From NCBI GenBank assembly GCA_018667995.1, contig JABIQT010000915.1:1-9234 (forward strand): DNA of 9,234 nt, given 5' to 3'. The notes under the pieces were generated by a model that saw only the letters and a list, made by a program, of their open reading frames with translations, did no database searches and was not told the DNA's origin. A program made the position numbers and the translations under genes. This DNA is from Candidatus Latescibacterota bacterium (GTDB taxonomy: Bacteria > JAAXHH01 > JABIQT01). Shown one piece after another: positions 1-8,339 of the stretch; the first letter of the stretch is position 1, and each line of letters begins with the position of its first letter.

Positions 1-2013
1 ATCGCCACACAGGAGGAATTGGACGCAATCCAGGTGCAAGTGACCTACGTACGGCTTGACCCTTGGGAGGAACATGAAGATCGCCGGGTTTTCAGTCACT
101 CCGAGCTGGATGAATTTGCCGTCGAACTGATCACCCGATATCTCGCGTGGTCGCGAGCCTATCTGGAATGGACATCGCAGAGAGATGTCTCCATCTCCAA
201 TCTGAACTTCCCATTTCCGGAATACCGTCCAGGTCAGCGACGTTTTGCTGTAGCGGTTTATCGTACCATTGAATCCCAATGTCGCCTGTTTGCACAGGCA
301 CCAACCGGGATCGGGAAGACAATCTCCACCATTTTTCCAGCCTTGAAGGCACTGGGAGAAGGTCTCCTTGACAAGATCTGGTATCTCACGGCCAAGACTG
401 TCGGACGTACTGTTGCCGAAGGAACAATTGAGATTCTAAGGGAGAGAGGGCTAGCCGTAAAGAGTGTCACGCTAACGGCTCGCGATAAAATCTGTTTCAA
501 TCCAAATGCCCAGCCAAGATGCGATCCTGAAAACTGTGAATTCGCCATCGGTTACTACGATCGGATCAATGATGCCCTTGTGGACGCACTGAAATCTGAT
601 GCCCTGACGCGTTCTCAAATTGAGCAGGTGGCGCGTCGACACACCGTGTGTCCGTTCGAACTGTCACTGGACCTATCCATCTGGGCAGACATTGTCATCT
701 GTGATTACAACTACGTATTCGATCCGAGAGCCTATCTGCGGAGGTTCTTTCAGGAGGACACTGGTCGACATGTCTTCTTAATCGATGAGGCACATAACCT
801 TCTAGATCGCGCACGGGAAATGTACTCTGCAACCCTTGGTAAAGAGAGCATTCTCAGCTTGCGAAGAGCGGTAAAATCCAATCAGCCCGCGGTGGCCAAG
901 GCACTCGCATCAATTAACCGCCACTTCCTCTCATTTCGCAGAGAGTGCGAAGCCGGTGCCTCCAAGGAGCATTGGACCGACACGGCCCTGCCTGAATCGC
1001 TCCTCCCCGCTCTGAAGCGATTCGTCAAGGTAACCGAAGAGATCCTGGCCAGCGGCGTGGCCTTCCCGCAGCGTCAGTCAGTGCTAGAATTCTATTTTGA
1101 GGTCGTGGCATTTCTGAGAATCTCCGAACTGTTCGATGATCACTATATCACATATTGCGAAAAATCAGGTAAGGATCTAAAGCTCAAGCTCTTCTGCATG
1201 GATCCCTCAAATCTCTTGAATCGAAATATGAAGCGTGGATCCGGCTCTGTACTGTTTTCAGCCACGTTGTCTCCACTGCCCTACTACAGGGAACTATTGG
1301 GAGGCGAACCGGAGGATCCCATGCTAAGCTTGAATTCTCCCTTCCCTGCCGAGAATCTCCAGATTCTTGTGGCTGACCATATTGGGACATCCTATCGGCT
1401 CCGAAACGGATCCTATCAAGACGTTACAGAATCAATCGCATCGATGGTCGCGGGCCGGGAAGGGAATTATCTCATCTACTTCCCGTCATTCCGATACCTG
1501 AAGGAAGTCGAAAACCGTTACCGAATGACATTCCCCGACTCACATATTTCGATTCAAACACCTGCGATGGGTGAAGCAGAGCGGGAAGATTTCCTTGCTC
1601 AGTTCCATGACGAAAGATCGCACACCTTGCTCGGATTCGCGATAATGGGAGGTATTTTCGGGGAAGGTATAGATCTGACCGGTGAGAGACTGGTCGGTGC
1701 TGTCATCGTCGGGGTGGGCCTGCCACAGGTTACGCTGGAGCGAGATCTACTACGGGCATATTTTGATGGTCGAAATCTGGACGGCTTTACCTACGCCTAC
1801 ACCTATCCGGGGATGATTCGTGTTCTGCAGGCTGCCGGACGCGTTATTCGAACCGATCGCGACCGTGGCGTTGTCCTGCTGATCGACCAGAGATTTGGCG
1901 ATCCGGGGTACCGCCGGCAATTCCCAACGTGGTGGCAGCAGGTAGAACGACTTCACGATTCAGATCGTATTCGTCAGACTGCTGAGGAGTTTTGGCGCAC
2001 TAATTCCTACTGA
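1..2013 (+). CDS. DinG/Rad3-type iron-sulfur ATP-dependent DNA helicase, 5'-partial
   Basis: Superfamily 2 DNA helicase of the XPD/DinG group (COG1199), expected to unwind DNA 5'-3' in repair or recombination in the cytoplasm. Residues are numbered from the TTG at base 19. Visible motifs are a Q-like segment PGQRRF (71-76), Walker A APTGIGKT (94-101), the DEAH box (256-259), LFSATLSP (412-419), GEGIDLTGERL (548-558) and motif VI QAAGRVIRTDR (604-614). Cys159, Cys168, Cys173 and Cys211 lie between Walker A and DEAH, where this family binds a 4Fe-4S cluster. The frame is open from base 1 to the TGA at 2011-2013, so the gene begins upstream of the window; the TTG is not credited as a start. Residues 1-50, including QVQVTY, resemble the end of a PD-(D/E)XK nuclease domain, which some COG1199 proteins carry at the N-terminus; this part is inference. 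It converges on the PKS gene and shares no operon with it. Confidence 0.93.
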   Translation: MATQEELDAIQVQVTYVRLDPWEEHEDRRVFSHSELDEFAVELITRYLAWSRAYLEWTSQRDVSISNLNFPFPEYRPGQRRFAVAVYRTIESQCRLFAQAPTGIGKTISTIFPALKALGEGLLDKIWYLTAKTVGRTVAEGTIEILRERGLAVKSVTLTARDKICFNPNAQPRCDPENCEFAIGYYDRINDALVDALKSDALTRSQIEQVARRHTVCPFELSLDLSIWADIVICDYNYVFDPRAYLRRFFQEDTGRHVFLIDEAHNLLDRAREMYSATLGKESILSLRRAVKSNQPAVAKALASINRHFLSFRRECEAGASKEHWTDTALPESLLPALKRFVKVTEEILASGVAFPQRQSVLEFYFEVVAFLRISELFDDHYITYCEKSGKDLKLKLFCMDPSNLLNRNMKRGSGSVLFSATLSPLPYYRELLGGEPEDPMLSLNSPFPAENLQILVADHIGTSYRLRNGSYQDVTESIASMVAGREGNYLIYFPSFRYLKEVENRYRMTFPDSHISIQTPAMGEAEREDFLAQFHDERSHTLLGFAIMGGIFGEGIDLTGERLVGAVIVGVGLPQVTLERDLLRAYFDGRNLDGFTYAYTYPGMIRVLQAAGRVIRTDRDRGVVLLIDQRFGDPGYRRQFPTWWQQVERLHDSDRIRQTAEEFWRTNSY

Positions 2014-2057
2014 GATGGCCCAATCAGTGGACTCTTCGGTCACGATCCAGATTAAAT
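2014..2057. other. Convergent intergenic gap between helicase and PKS stop codons
   Basis: Forty-four bases separate the two facing stop codons. They hold no open frame and no strong GC-rich stem with a T-run on either strand. The only pairing seen is a short imperfect GTGGAC/GTCAC stem around TCTTCG, which is too weak to call a terminator. The gap shows that the two genes do not share a transcript. Confidence 0.6.
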
Positions 2058-5000
2058 TCAACCGAATGACTGAGAAATGAAGACCACGGTCTTCTCGATT
2101 GACACATTTCGCTGAAAATCTGAGACCGGGACATCGGTTTGGAGATCCTTTTGTATCTGGTTGCGCATTTCGACAGCCATTAGGGAATCCAACCCCAACT
2201 CCATCCAAGTCGCGGGCAAGCTGAAGTCGCCGCTATCGGCCTCCGTCACTCGTGACGCTAATTTCCTCAGATACCGCCTTATCTCTTCCAGACGCTCGAT
2301 CTCCGACATACTCCCGAAGTCAACCAACGTAACCTGATGCTCGTCATCTACCTGTGCCTCAACAGTGTGCCCGGCTGTAGCCAGCGTATTTTGGACCACC
2401 GCAATTTGAACCTCTGAAGAATCCAGAAGCAGTCCAAAAGCAGTTAGCGCCTGTTCCGGAAATAGAGTCTCGATCTCGGCATTGGTTTTCATGCCCGCCA
2501 TTCCCGTATCTTCCCATCCTGCCCAGTCTATGGATAAACCAGGCAAGCCTTTTGATCTTCGATACCGGGCGAGGCCGTCAAGGAATGCGTTGGCGGCGGC
2601 ATATCCTACCTGGCCGATCGTGCCGGTCAGCGCCGAAATCGAAGAAAACAGCACGAAAAACTCCAGATCCATCTGTTCGGTTAATTCGTGAAGGTGCCAC
2701 CCGCCTTCGACTTTGGGCGCAAGAACACTCCGCAACCGCTCCGGAGTCTGATTTATCATGAGTCCGTCGTCGAGGACGCCTGCTGCGTGAATGACGCCGC
2801 CAAGCGGACCCGGAGATTGTGACGCCCGAACAATTACCTGGGAGAGTGCGTCTCTATTGGTAATATCTATGACAGCCACTTCAATTTGCACGCCCTCACT
2901 CCGCAGCCGGTCAATCAACGCGGAGCTATGGGCATCGGGTTCATGATGTCCTATCAACACAAGATGCCGATCGCCATTGTCGTAGAACCACTGTGTCAAC
3001 AGGCGGCCCAAGGCGCCGAAAGCGCCACTTATCAATACACTCCGATCCACCCGACAAACTGACTTTGGCGGAGACAGGACCTCTATAGGAGTCTCGTTGG
3101 CGGAAAGTACGATTTTACCAATATGATCTGGTTCGGACATGCGTTGAAAGGCCCGCCGGACATCCTGAAAGGCGAACTCGGCGGTGGGGATCGGTGAGAG
3201 TTTCTCATCATCAAAAAGATTGAGACAATCTGCCAGAATCCTGCCTACGGTTTCCGGATCATCTCGCCAGCGTCGCGCGAGGTCGACTGCAATGAACGAG
3301 ATTCCACGATCGAATACCCCGAGAGAAATAGAACGATTAGCCTGTATGTCTGCTTTGCCGAGTTCAATGAACCGACCGTCCGCAGCTACCAAACCGAGAC
3401 TTATTTCAAAAGCGTCATCCGCGAGAGAGTTCATAACTACGTCGACACCGTAACCGTCAGTCGCCGCTCTGACTTCATCTGCGAATGTTAGACTTCGGGA
3501 GTCCATAACGTGCAGGATACCCGCGTCCCTGAGAAACTGCCTCTTCATCTCGCTTCCAGCTGTGGCCAAGATCTCAGCTCCGGCATATCGGGCAACCTGA
3601 ATGGCCGCGAGCCCAACCCCACCGGATGCGGAGTGAATCAGTACCTTTTCGCCTGGCCGTATCCGGGCCTGATGTATGAGCCCATACCATGCGGTCAGGA
3701 AAACAACCGGAATACCCGCCCCCTGAATCACAGAAAGTGCGCCCGGCAATGGAAAGACGAGCGAAGCATGCGCGATTGTATGAGAACCTATCGAAGCAGT
3801 GGCGATTGCCATCACAGTCTCGCCCTTTTTTAGGTGTCGCACCCCTGGTCCTACAGCCGTAACTCTACCAGCGCACTCCCATCCGAAAGCGGGCAGACCC
3901 TGTAACTCCACGGCCGTCAATAGTCCAAATGCCGTCATCACGTCCCGGAAATTCACGCCTGAGGCCTCTATCTGAATTTCGACTTCTCCCTTTTGTGGTG
4001 CGGCGCGGGAGACGCTGTAATACCCTAAATCATCCAGCAGACCCGGGCTAGTCATGCTGAGACGCCAGGGCCTATCTCGGGCAGATGTCATCACAGATGA
4101 TTCGGAGGCACGGCCCAGATCAGGTTTCTTTGTTCCCTTCAGAGAACGTGTGTAACGCTTCCCGCTGCGATATGCGATTTCAGGGCCCGTCTGTGCCTGT
4201 TGAATCTCCTGAACAATCGTCGGTAGTGAAAGATCATCAAAATCAATCAATGTAGGTGAGAATTCCGTGTGTTCGTTCGCCATCACCCTGAGCACTCCAG
4301 GAAGGATGGACTGTGACACATTTATCATTTCATCTTCGATCACGCCACAGGCCCTGCTCGTAATGACCCAGACTCGAAATTCATTACGCGGAGTACATGC
4401 GGCAGCGGCCCGCACGATACGGAGGATCCGGAAGATCCCGCGGCGATAGACTTGCTCAAAATCAGAGAGTCGACCCGTTTCATCCACAGGGGAACAGGCA
4501 TCCGCCAGGAAAACTACATGGCAAAGTGGCGTTGCGGCATCACGCGAGACTTCCTTGAACAGGCTGGCATAGTCCTCATCACTGTCTAGGTTAATCTCAA
4601 ATTCGTCCTCACCGATTTCCTCGAAATGCGATCCAGATCGGGCTCTGATCAACTTCTGATGGGGCGGAACCGTCCCGTTCTCCAGAATCTCCTGATTCTG
4701 TATCAACACGACGGAAGAACGAAGAGGCTCTTCCGATTTCGGCAAAGACGTTGGCTGCCAATGCTCCCTAAGATACTTCAGGGGCATTGATGTTCCTATC
4801 TGCCCAAGAGGTTGGAGAACCGCGCCGCGCACCGATAGCAGTATTGATCCACCAGCATCGCTAATTGAGAATTCTCCGTGTACGATTCCAGGTTGCCTCT
4901 CAGTGACGGAGGCCTTCACAGTGAGGGGATCCCGTGGGCCCTGTAAAATCTGGCCACGAACTATTTCTGCTGCGCCGGTGGGTAACCACAGACGCCTATC

Positions 5001-8000
5001 CAGCGAGGCTGACATTGTAAGGGCCTGGAAACCGGCATCGATGAGCGTAGATTCCATCCGAAAGGGATGTTCGTTTGACCAGTTCTCCAAGAATGCATGT
5101 GTGTGTGAATCGGTATAGCGAGCCCGTTCAATTTTCCGGAATGACAATCCGTAAATCATGCTCCGCTGCCGCATGCTCGCGTAGTATTGATCGCCATTGA
5201 CGGCCACCGCGATCTCCGATAGTTCAGGCACACTTGGAGTACCGATCTGGCCTTTCGCTGATCCGATTGAAGCGATGACATGCCTCGTCCAGGGCGTATT
5301 CTGCACGGCGCGGCGTGTGCTGATTTCAACACGAGTGACGTCGGCATGCACATTTAGTACGGTCTGACAGATCCGAGGCTCATCGTCCTCAAAGAGGCAA
5401 GGGGCTAAGATCTCAAAATCCTCTATGCCCAATGACATATCCCAATCAAGGAAATCCAGACACTGGAAAATGATCTCAATATAAACTGCGGCTGCTATTA
5501 CCACCTTTCCACGGATTCTGTGATCCGTTAGAAAGGTCTGGCTATCTGGATCCAGCGTGGTTTCCAGCAGATGGCATTTACCTGTCCCCGGTGCGACCAT
5601 GTGACGCATGGCCAGCCCGCTTCGCCCATTGCCCCCTGAAGGATGATCACCCATTACTACCGAGGGGAGCCAGTAACTCTTCTTCCGCCAGGGATATGTG
5701 GGGAGGGACACATGGGGGCGGACCTCTGGATAAAGTGACAGGAGATTTACGTCAATACCCAGGGAATATAGGGATCCCAGCGATTTTAGATGAGTGCGTT
5801 GCTCCGGTTCATCACGACGGATGCTGGCAAGAACCACTCCTGACTGAGCGTGATGTGAGAGATTCTCAGTGATGGCCTGAGACAATACAGGATGCGGGCC
5901 GATCTGGAGGTAGACGAGGCCAGGATCGCCACAGAGCTGATCCATGGCAAGGTCCAAGCGAACAGGCATTCGCATATTGCCCCACCAGTATTCCGCATCT
6001 AACTCTCCCTCCTGAACGACTCGGCCAGTAACAGAGGATATCATTGGACGACTGCCCGCCCCGGGTTTGAGGTCCAGCAAGCCGGCAATAAACCGATCCC
6101 GCAGCGGATCAAGACGGTTGCTGTGGTAGGCAACGTCCACTTCCAGGCGACGATTGAAAATCTCATCATGGTCGAAGTCGGATGCCAACGATTTCAGGTC
6201 GTCCGCGTTTCCTGCCAAAGTCACAGAGACAGGGCTGTTGACCGCGGCAATCGAGACGGTACCATTCAGATGGCCAATGGCCTTTTCGGCCTCGGCGAAG
6301 GAGATAGCCACAGCCATCATTGCGCCGTGACCAGCGACCTCTTCTTGCAGCGTACCGCGCAGACTACATATTCTCAGTCCCTCCTCCAAACTCAGGAATC
6401 CTGCCACCACAGCGGCCGCAATCTCACCTACACTGTGGCCCACCACACAATCAGGAACTACCCCTCTGGAACTCCAGAGGTCGGTCAGCGCTATCTGCAG
6501 GGCGAAATTGGCTGGTTGAGAAATTCTCGTTTCGAGGATTCGAGATTCGGTCTCCTCCATCAATAATTCGTCAATGAGTGACCAATCAACAAGGTTGCGC
6601 AGTATGGCATCGCAACGACCTATTGCATCTCTGTATACCTGTTCGCTCTCGAACAGATCAAGCCCCATTCTCCACCACTGCGGCCCCATTCCGGTGAATA
6701 CAAAGGCCGATTTTGCATCGGGACGGACCATTCCGCCAATGAGATCGGGATGTGGCCGGCCAGCGGCAAGCGCTTCAAATTTCGGTTTTAGGTCATCGCC
6801 AGGTTCGAACACCAAGGCCGCCCGATAGCGGTGTGATCGATAGCGGGAAACGGCGCTGATGGCAAGATTTGTACTCGACACGTCATCTGAGTGTGCCAGG
6901 CCAGCCATTGCGGCCCCCAGATCTCGTAGTGAAGAGGGATGTTCAGCACAGAGTGGGACAAGCCCCGGAAGTAGAGGAGGAGATGCTGGGCTCTGTTCTT
7001 CGACGACGCCCTGAAGCACGATATGGGCGTTGACTCCGCCAAAGCCGAAAGAGTTTACCCCTGCGACTATTTCTTCGCGCCTGCCACTCAGAGATTCGTT
7101 TTCGCTGCAAATACGGAGCCCCAGTTGGTCAAAGGGTATTCTGGCGTTGGGCGAGCCACAATGGATGCTCTTCGGCAAATATTGGTAATGAATCGCCAAA
7201 GCGGCCTTAATGAGTCCGGCCACACCGGATGCCGCCTCCGCATGACCAATGTTAGATTTCACCGAACCGATCAGGCAAGCTGCCCCGGGCTCACGTCCGA
7301 GCCCCAGGATTTCACCCAGAGCTTGCGCCTCCACGGGATCTCCCACAGGCGTACCAGGTCCGTGGGCCTCGACGAATCGTACACTGGAAGTGGAAATACC
7401 AGCCTGTCCATATACGTCAGTGAGCATCTTCTTCTGCGCTTGAACAGACGGTACCGTAATCCCAGCAGTACGACCATCCTGATTGACAGCACTTCCCTTG
7501 ATTACCGCATATATCGGATCTTTGTCGGCACGAGCTGCCAGAAGCTGTTTGAGGACGACGATTCCTGCCCCGTCGCTCCTGACATAGCCATCCGCCGATG
7601 CGTCAAATGGACTGCATCTGCCTATTTCGGATATCATGGAAGCTTGCTGGAAGCCCGCTGTAGTTTGAGGCGACAGGAGGAGGTTTACGCCACCGGCGAG
7701 GGCCATGGTGGACTCCCCGGATCGTATGCTCTGGCAGGCAAGGTGGACGGCCACAAGAGAGGAAGAACAGGCCGTGTCGATAGACATACTCGGCCCCCGA
7801 AAATCGAAGGTATACGAAATTCGGTTTGCAGCAATACTCATTGTTCCGCCGGTATTCGTATGCGCCGTCACATCGCTACCGGTGTACCTCTGCATATCCC
7901 AGTATTCATCAAGAAATATTCCAATGAATACACCTATGGGCGCACCCCGAAGGCTGTCTGGCAATAATCCAGCGTCCTCAAGGGATTCGTATGCGATTTC

Positions 8001-8339
8001 AAGGAGTAATCGATGTTGAGGATCTATCGAGCGAGCTTCGCGGGGAGCAATACCAAAGAAATCGGCATCAAATTTCTCGATATCATCCAGGTAACCGCCA
8101 CGTGGCCGTTGGGAGACCAGATCTCTTCCGTATCGTCCGGCGAGAAGTTCCCGGCGGTTATCAGGCATTTCAGTGACGGCATCAAAACCGTCGGTCAATC
8201 TGTCCCAGAACTGTGCCGGGGAACCACAATCACCCGGCAGCCGGCAACCGATACCGATGATGGCGATATCACCATCAAAGACCTCGTCATCGAGCGACAT
8301 GGAAGGGTCGTGTCTTTGAGTTCCACTCATGATGCCCAT
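2058..8339 (-). CDS. Type I polyketide synthase, single fully reducing module KS-AT-DH-psiKR-ER-KR-ACP
   Basis: A 2093-residue synthase that extends an acyl chain and reduces each beta-carbon fully. The KS (about 25-445) has Cys191 in DTACSSS, His326 in EAHGPGT and His366 in SNIGHAEA. The AT (about 545-850) has Ser636 in GHSVGE, Arg661 exactly 25 residues later, and His739 in VAYHS. The DH (about 920-1185) has His940, Asp1101 and Gln1105 of DxxxQ. Residues 1205-1395 look like a structural pseudo-KR with no methyltransferase motif. The ER (about 1425-1745) has GVNFRDVM and HSASGGVG. The KR (about 1765-1950) has GxxGxxG, LDD (1856-1858, B-type), Lys1876, Ser1900, Tyr1913 and Asn1917. The ACP (about 2010-2093) has Ser2052 in GLDSL for phosphopantetheine. 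There is no thioesterase, reductase, loading module or docking segment. The start is uncertain: this is the longest ATG form, but the ATG at 8330 has better ribosome-site spacing, and one at 8300 is also possible. It overlaps the end of the upstream transferase gene, so the two are probably co-transcribed. Product and starter unit cannot be read from the sequence. Confidence 0.97.
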   Translation of the reverse strand: MGIMSGTQRHDPSMSLDDEVFDGDIAIIGIGCRLPGDCGSPAQFWDRLTDGFDAVTEMPDNRRELLAGRYGRDLVSQRPRGGYLDDIEKFDADFFGIAPREARSIDPQHRLLLEIAYESLEDAGLLPDSLRGAPIGVFIGIFLDEYWDMQRYTGSDVTAHTNTGGTMSIAANRISYTFDFRGPSMSIDTACSSSLVAVHLACQSIRSGESTMALAGGVNLLLSPQTTAGFQQASMISEIGRCSPFDASADGYVRSDGAGIVVLKQLLAARADKDPIYAVIKGSAVNQDGRTAGITVPSVQAQKKMLTDVYGQAGISTSSVRFVEAHGPGTPVGDPVEAQALGEILGLGREPGAACLIGSVKSNIGHAEAASGVAGLIKAALAIHYQYLPKSIHCGSPNARIPFDQLGLRICSENESLSGRREEIVAGVNSFGFGGVNAHIVLQGVVEEQSPASPPLLPGLVPLCAEHPSSLRDLGAAMAGLAHSDDVSSTNLAISAVSRYRSHRYRAALVFEPGDDLKPKFEALAAGRPHPDLIGGMVRPDAKSAFVFTGMGPQWWRMGLDLFESEQVYRDAIGRCDAILRNLVDWSLIDELLMEETESRILETRISQPANFALQIALTDLWSSRGVVPDCVVGHSVGEIAAAVVAGFLSLEEGLRICSLRGTLQEEVAGHGAMMAVAISFAEAEKAIGHLNGTVSIAAVNSPVSVTLAGNADDLKSLASDFDHDEIFNRRLEVDVAYHSNRLDPLRDRFIAGLLDLKPGAGSRPMISSVTGRVVQEGELDAEYWWGNMRMPVRLDLAMDQLCGDPGLVYLQIGPHPVLSQAITENLSHHAQSGVVLASIRRDEPEQRTHLKSLGSLYSLGIDVNLLSLYPEVRPHVSLPTYPWRKKSYWLPSVVMGDHPSGGNGRSGLAMRHMVAPGTGKCHLLETTLDPDSQTFLTDHRIRGKVVIAAAVYIEIIFQCLDFLDWDMSLGIEDFEILAPCLFEDDEPRICQTVLNVHADVTRVEISTRRAVQNTPWTRHVIASIGSAKGQIGTPSVPELSEIAVAVNGDQYYASMRQRSMIYGLSFRKIERARYTDSHTHAFLENWSNEHPFRMESTLIDAGFQALTMSASLDRRLWLPTGAAEIVRGQILQGPRDPLTVKASVTERQPGIVHGEFSISDAGGSILLSVRGAVLQPLGQIGTSMPLKYLREHWQPTSLPKSEEPLRSSVVLIQNQEILENGTVPPHQKLIRARSGSHFEEIGEDEFEINLDSDEDYASLFKEVSRDAATPLCHVVFLADACSPVDETGRLSDFEQVYRRGIFRILRIVRAAAACTPRNEFRVWVITSRACGVIEDEMINVSQSILPGVLRVMANEHTEFSPTLIDFDDLSLPTIVQEIQQAQTGPEIAYRSGKRYTRSLKGTKKPDLGRASESSVMTSARDRPWRLSMTSPGLLDDLGYYSVSRAAPQKGEVEIQIEASGVNFRDVMTAFGLLTAVELQGLPAFGWECAGRVTAVGPGVRHLKKGETVMAIATASIGSHTIAHASLVFPLPGALSVIQGAGIPVVFLTAWYGLIHQARIRPGEKVLIHSASGGVGLAAIQVARYAGAEILATAGSEMKRQFLRDAGILHVMDSRSLTFADEVRAATDGYGVDVVMNSLADDAFEISLGLVAADGRFIELGKADIQANRSISLGVFDRGISFIAVDLARRWRDDPETVGRILADCLNLFDDEKLSPIPTAEFAFQDVRRAFQRMSEPDHIGKIVLSANETPIEVLSPPKSVCRVDRSVLISGAFGALGRLLTQWFYDNGDRHLVLIGHHEPDAHSSALIDRLRSEGVQIEVAVIDITNRDALSQVIVRASQSPGPLGGVIHAAGVLDDGLMINQTPERLRSVLAPKVEGGWHLHELTEQMDLEFFVLFSSISALTGTIGQVGYAAANAFLDGLARYRRSKGLPGLSIDWAGWEDTGMAGMKTNAEIETLFPEQALTAFGLLLDSSEVQIAVVQNTLATAGHTVEAQVDDEHQVTLVDFGSMSEIERLEEIRRYLRKLASRVTEADSGDFSLPATWMELGLDSLMAVEMRNQIQKDLQTDVPVSDFQRNVSIEKTVVFISQSFG

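Noticed and set aside
9-21. AGGAGG followed by TTG, resembling a ribosome site and start for the helicase
   Set aside because: The spacing is only two bases, the start is a rare codon, and the upstream frame stays open to the window edge with family-like sequence across it. The gene more likely starts further upstream.
2028-2046. Possible hairpin terminator GTGGAC...GTCAC between the convergent genes
   Set aside because: The stem is short and bulged, and no T-run follows on either strand.
6123-6566. Open frame of 147 codons on the + strand
   Set aside because: It is antisense to the conserved AT active-site region and has no family-like sequence, so it is a shadow of the PKS gene.
7023-7967. 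Open frame of 314 codons on the + strand across the KS and N-terminal PKS region
   Set aside because: It lies entirely antisense to the conserved KS domain, its protein has no recognisable motif, and its composition looks like a mirror of KS codons.
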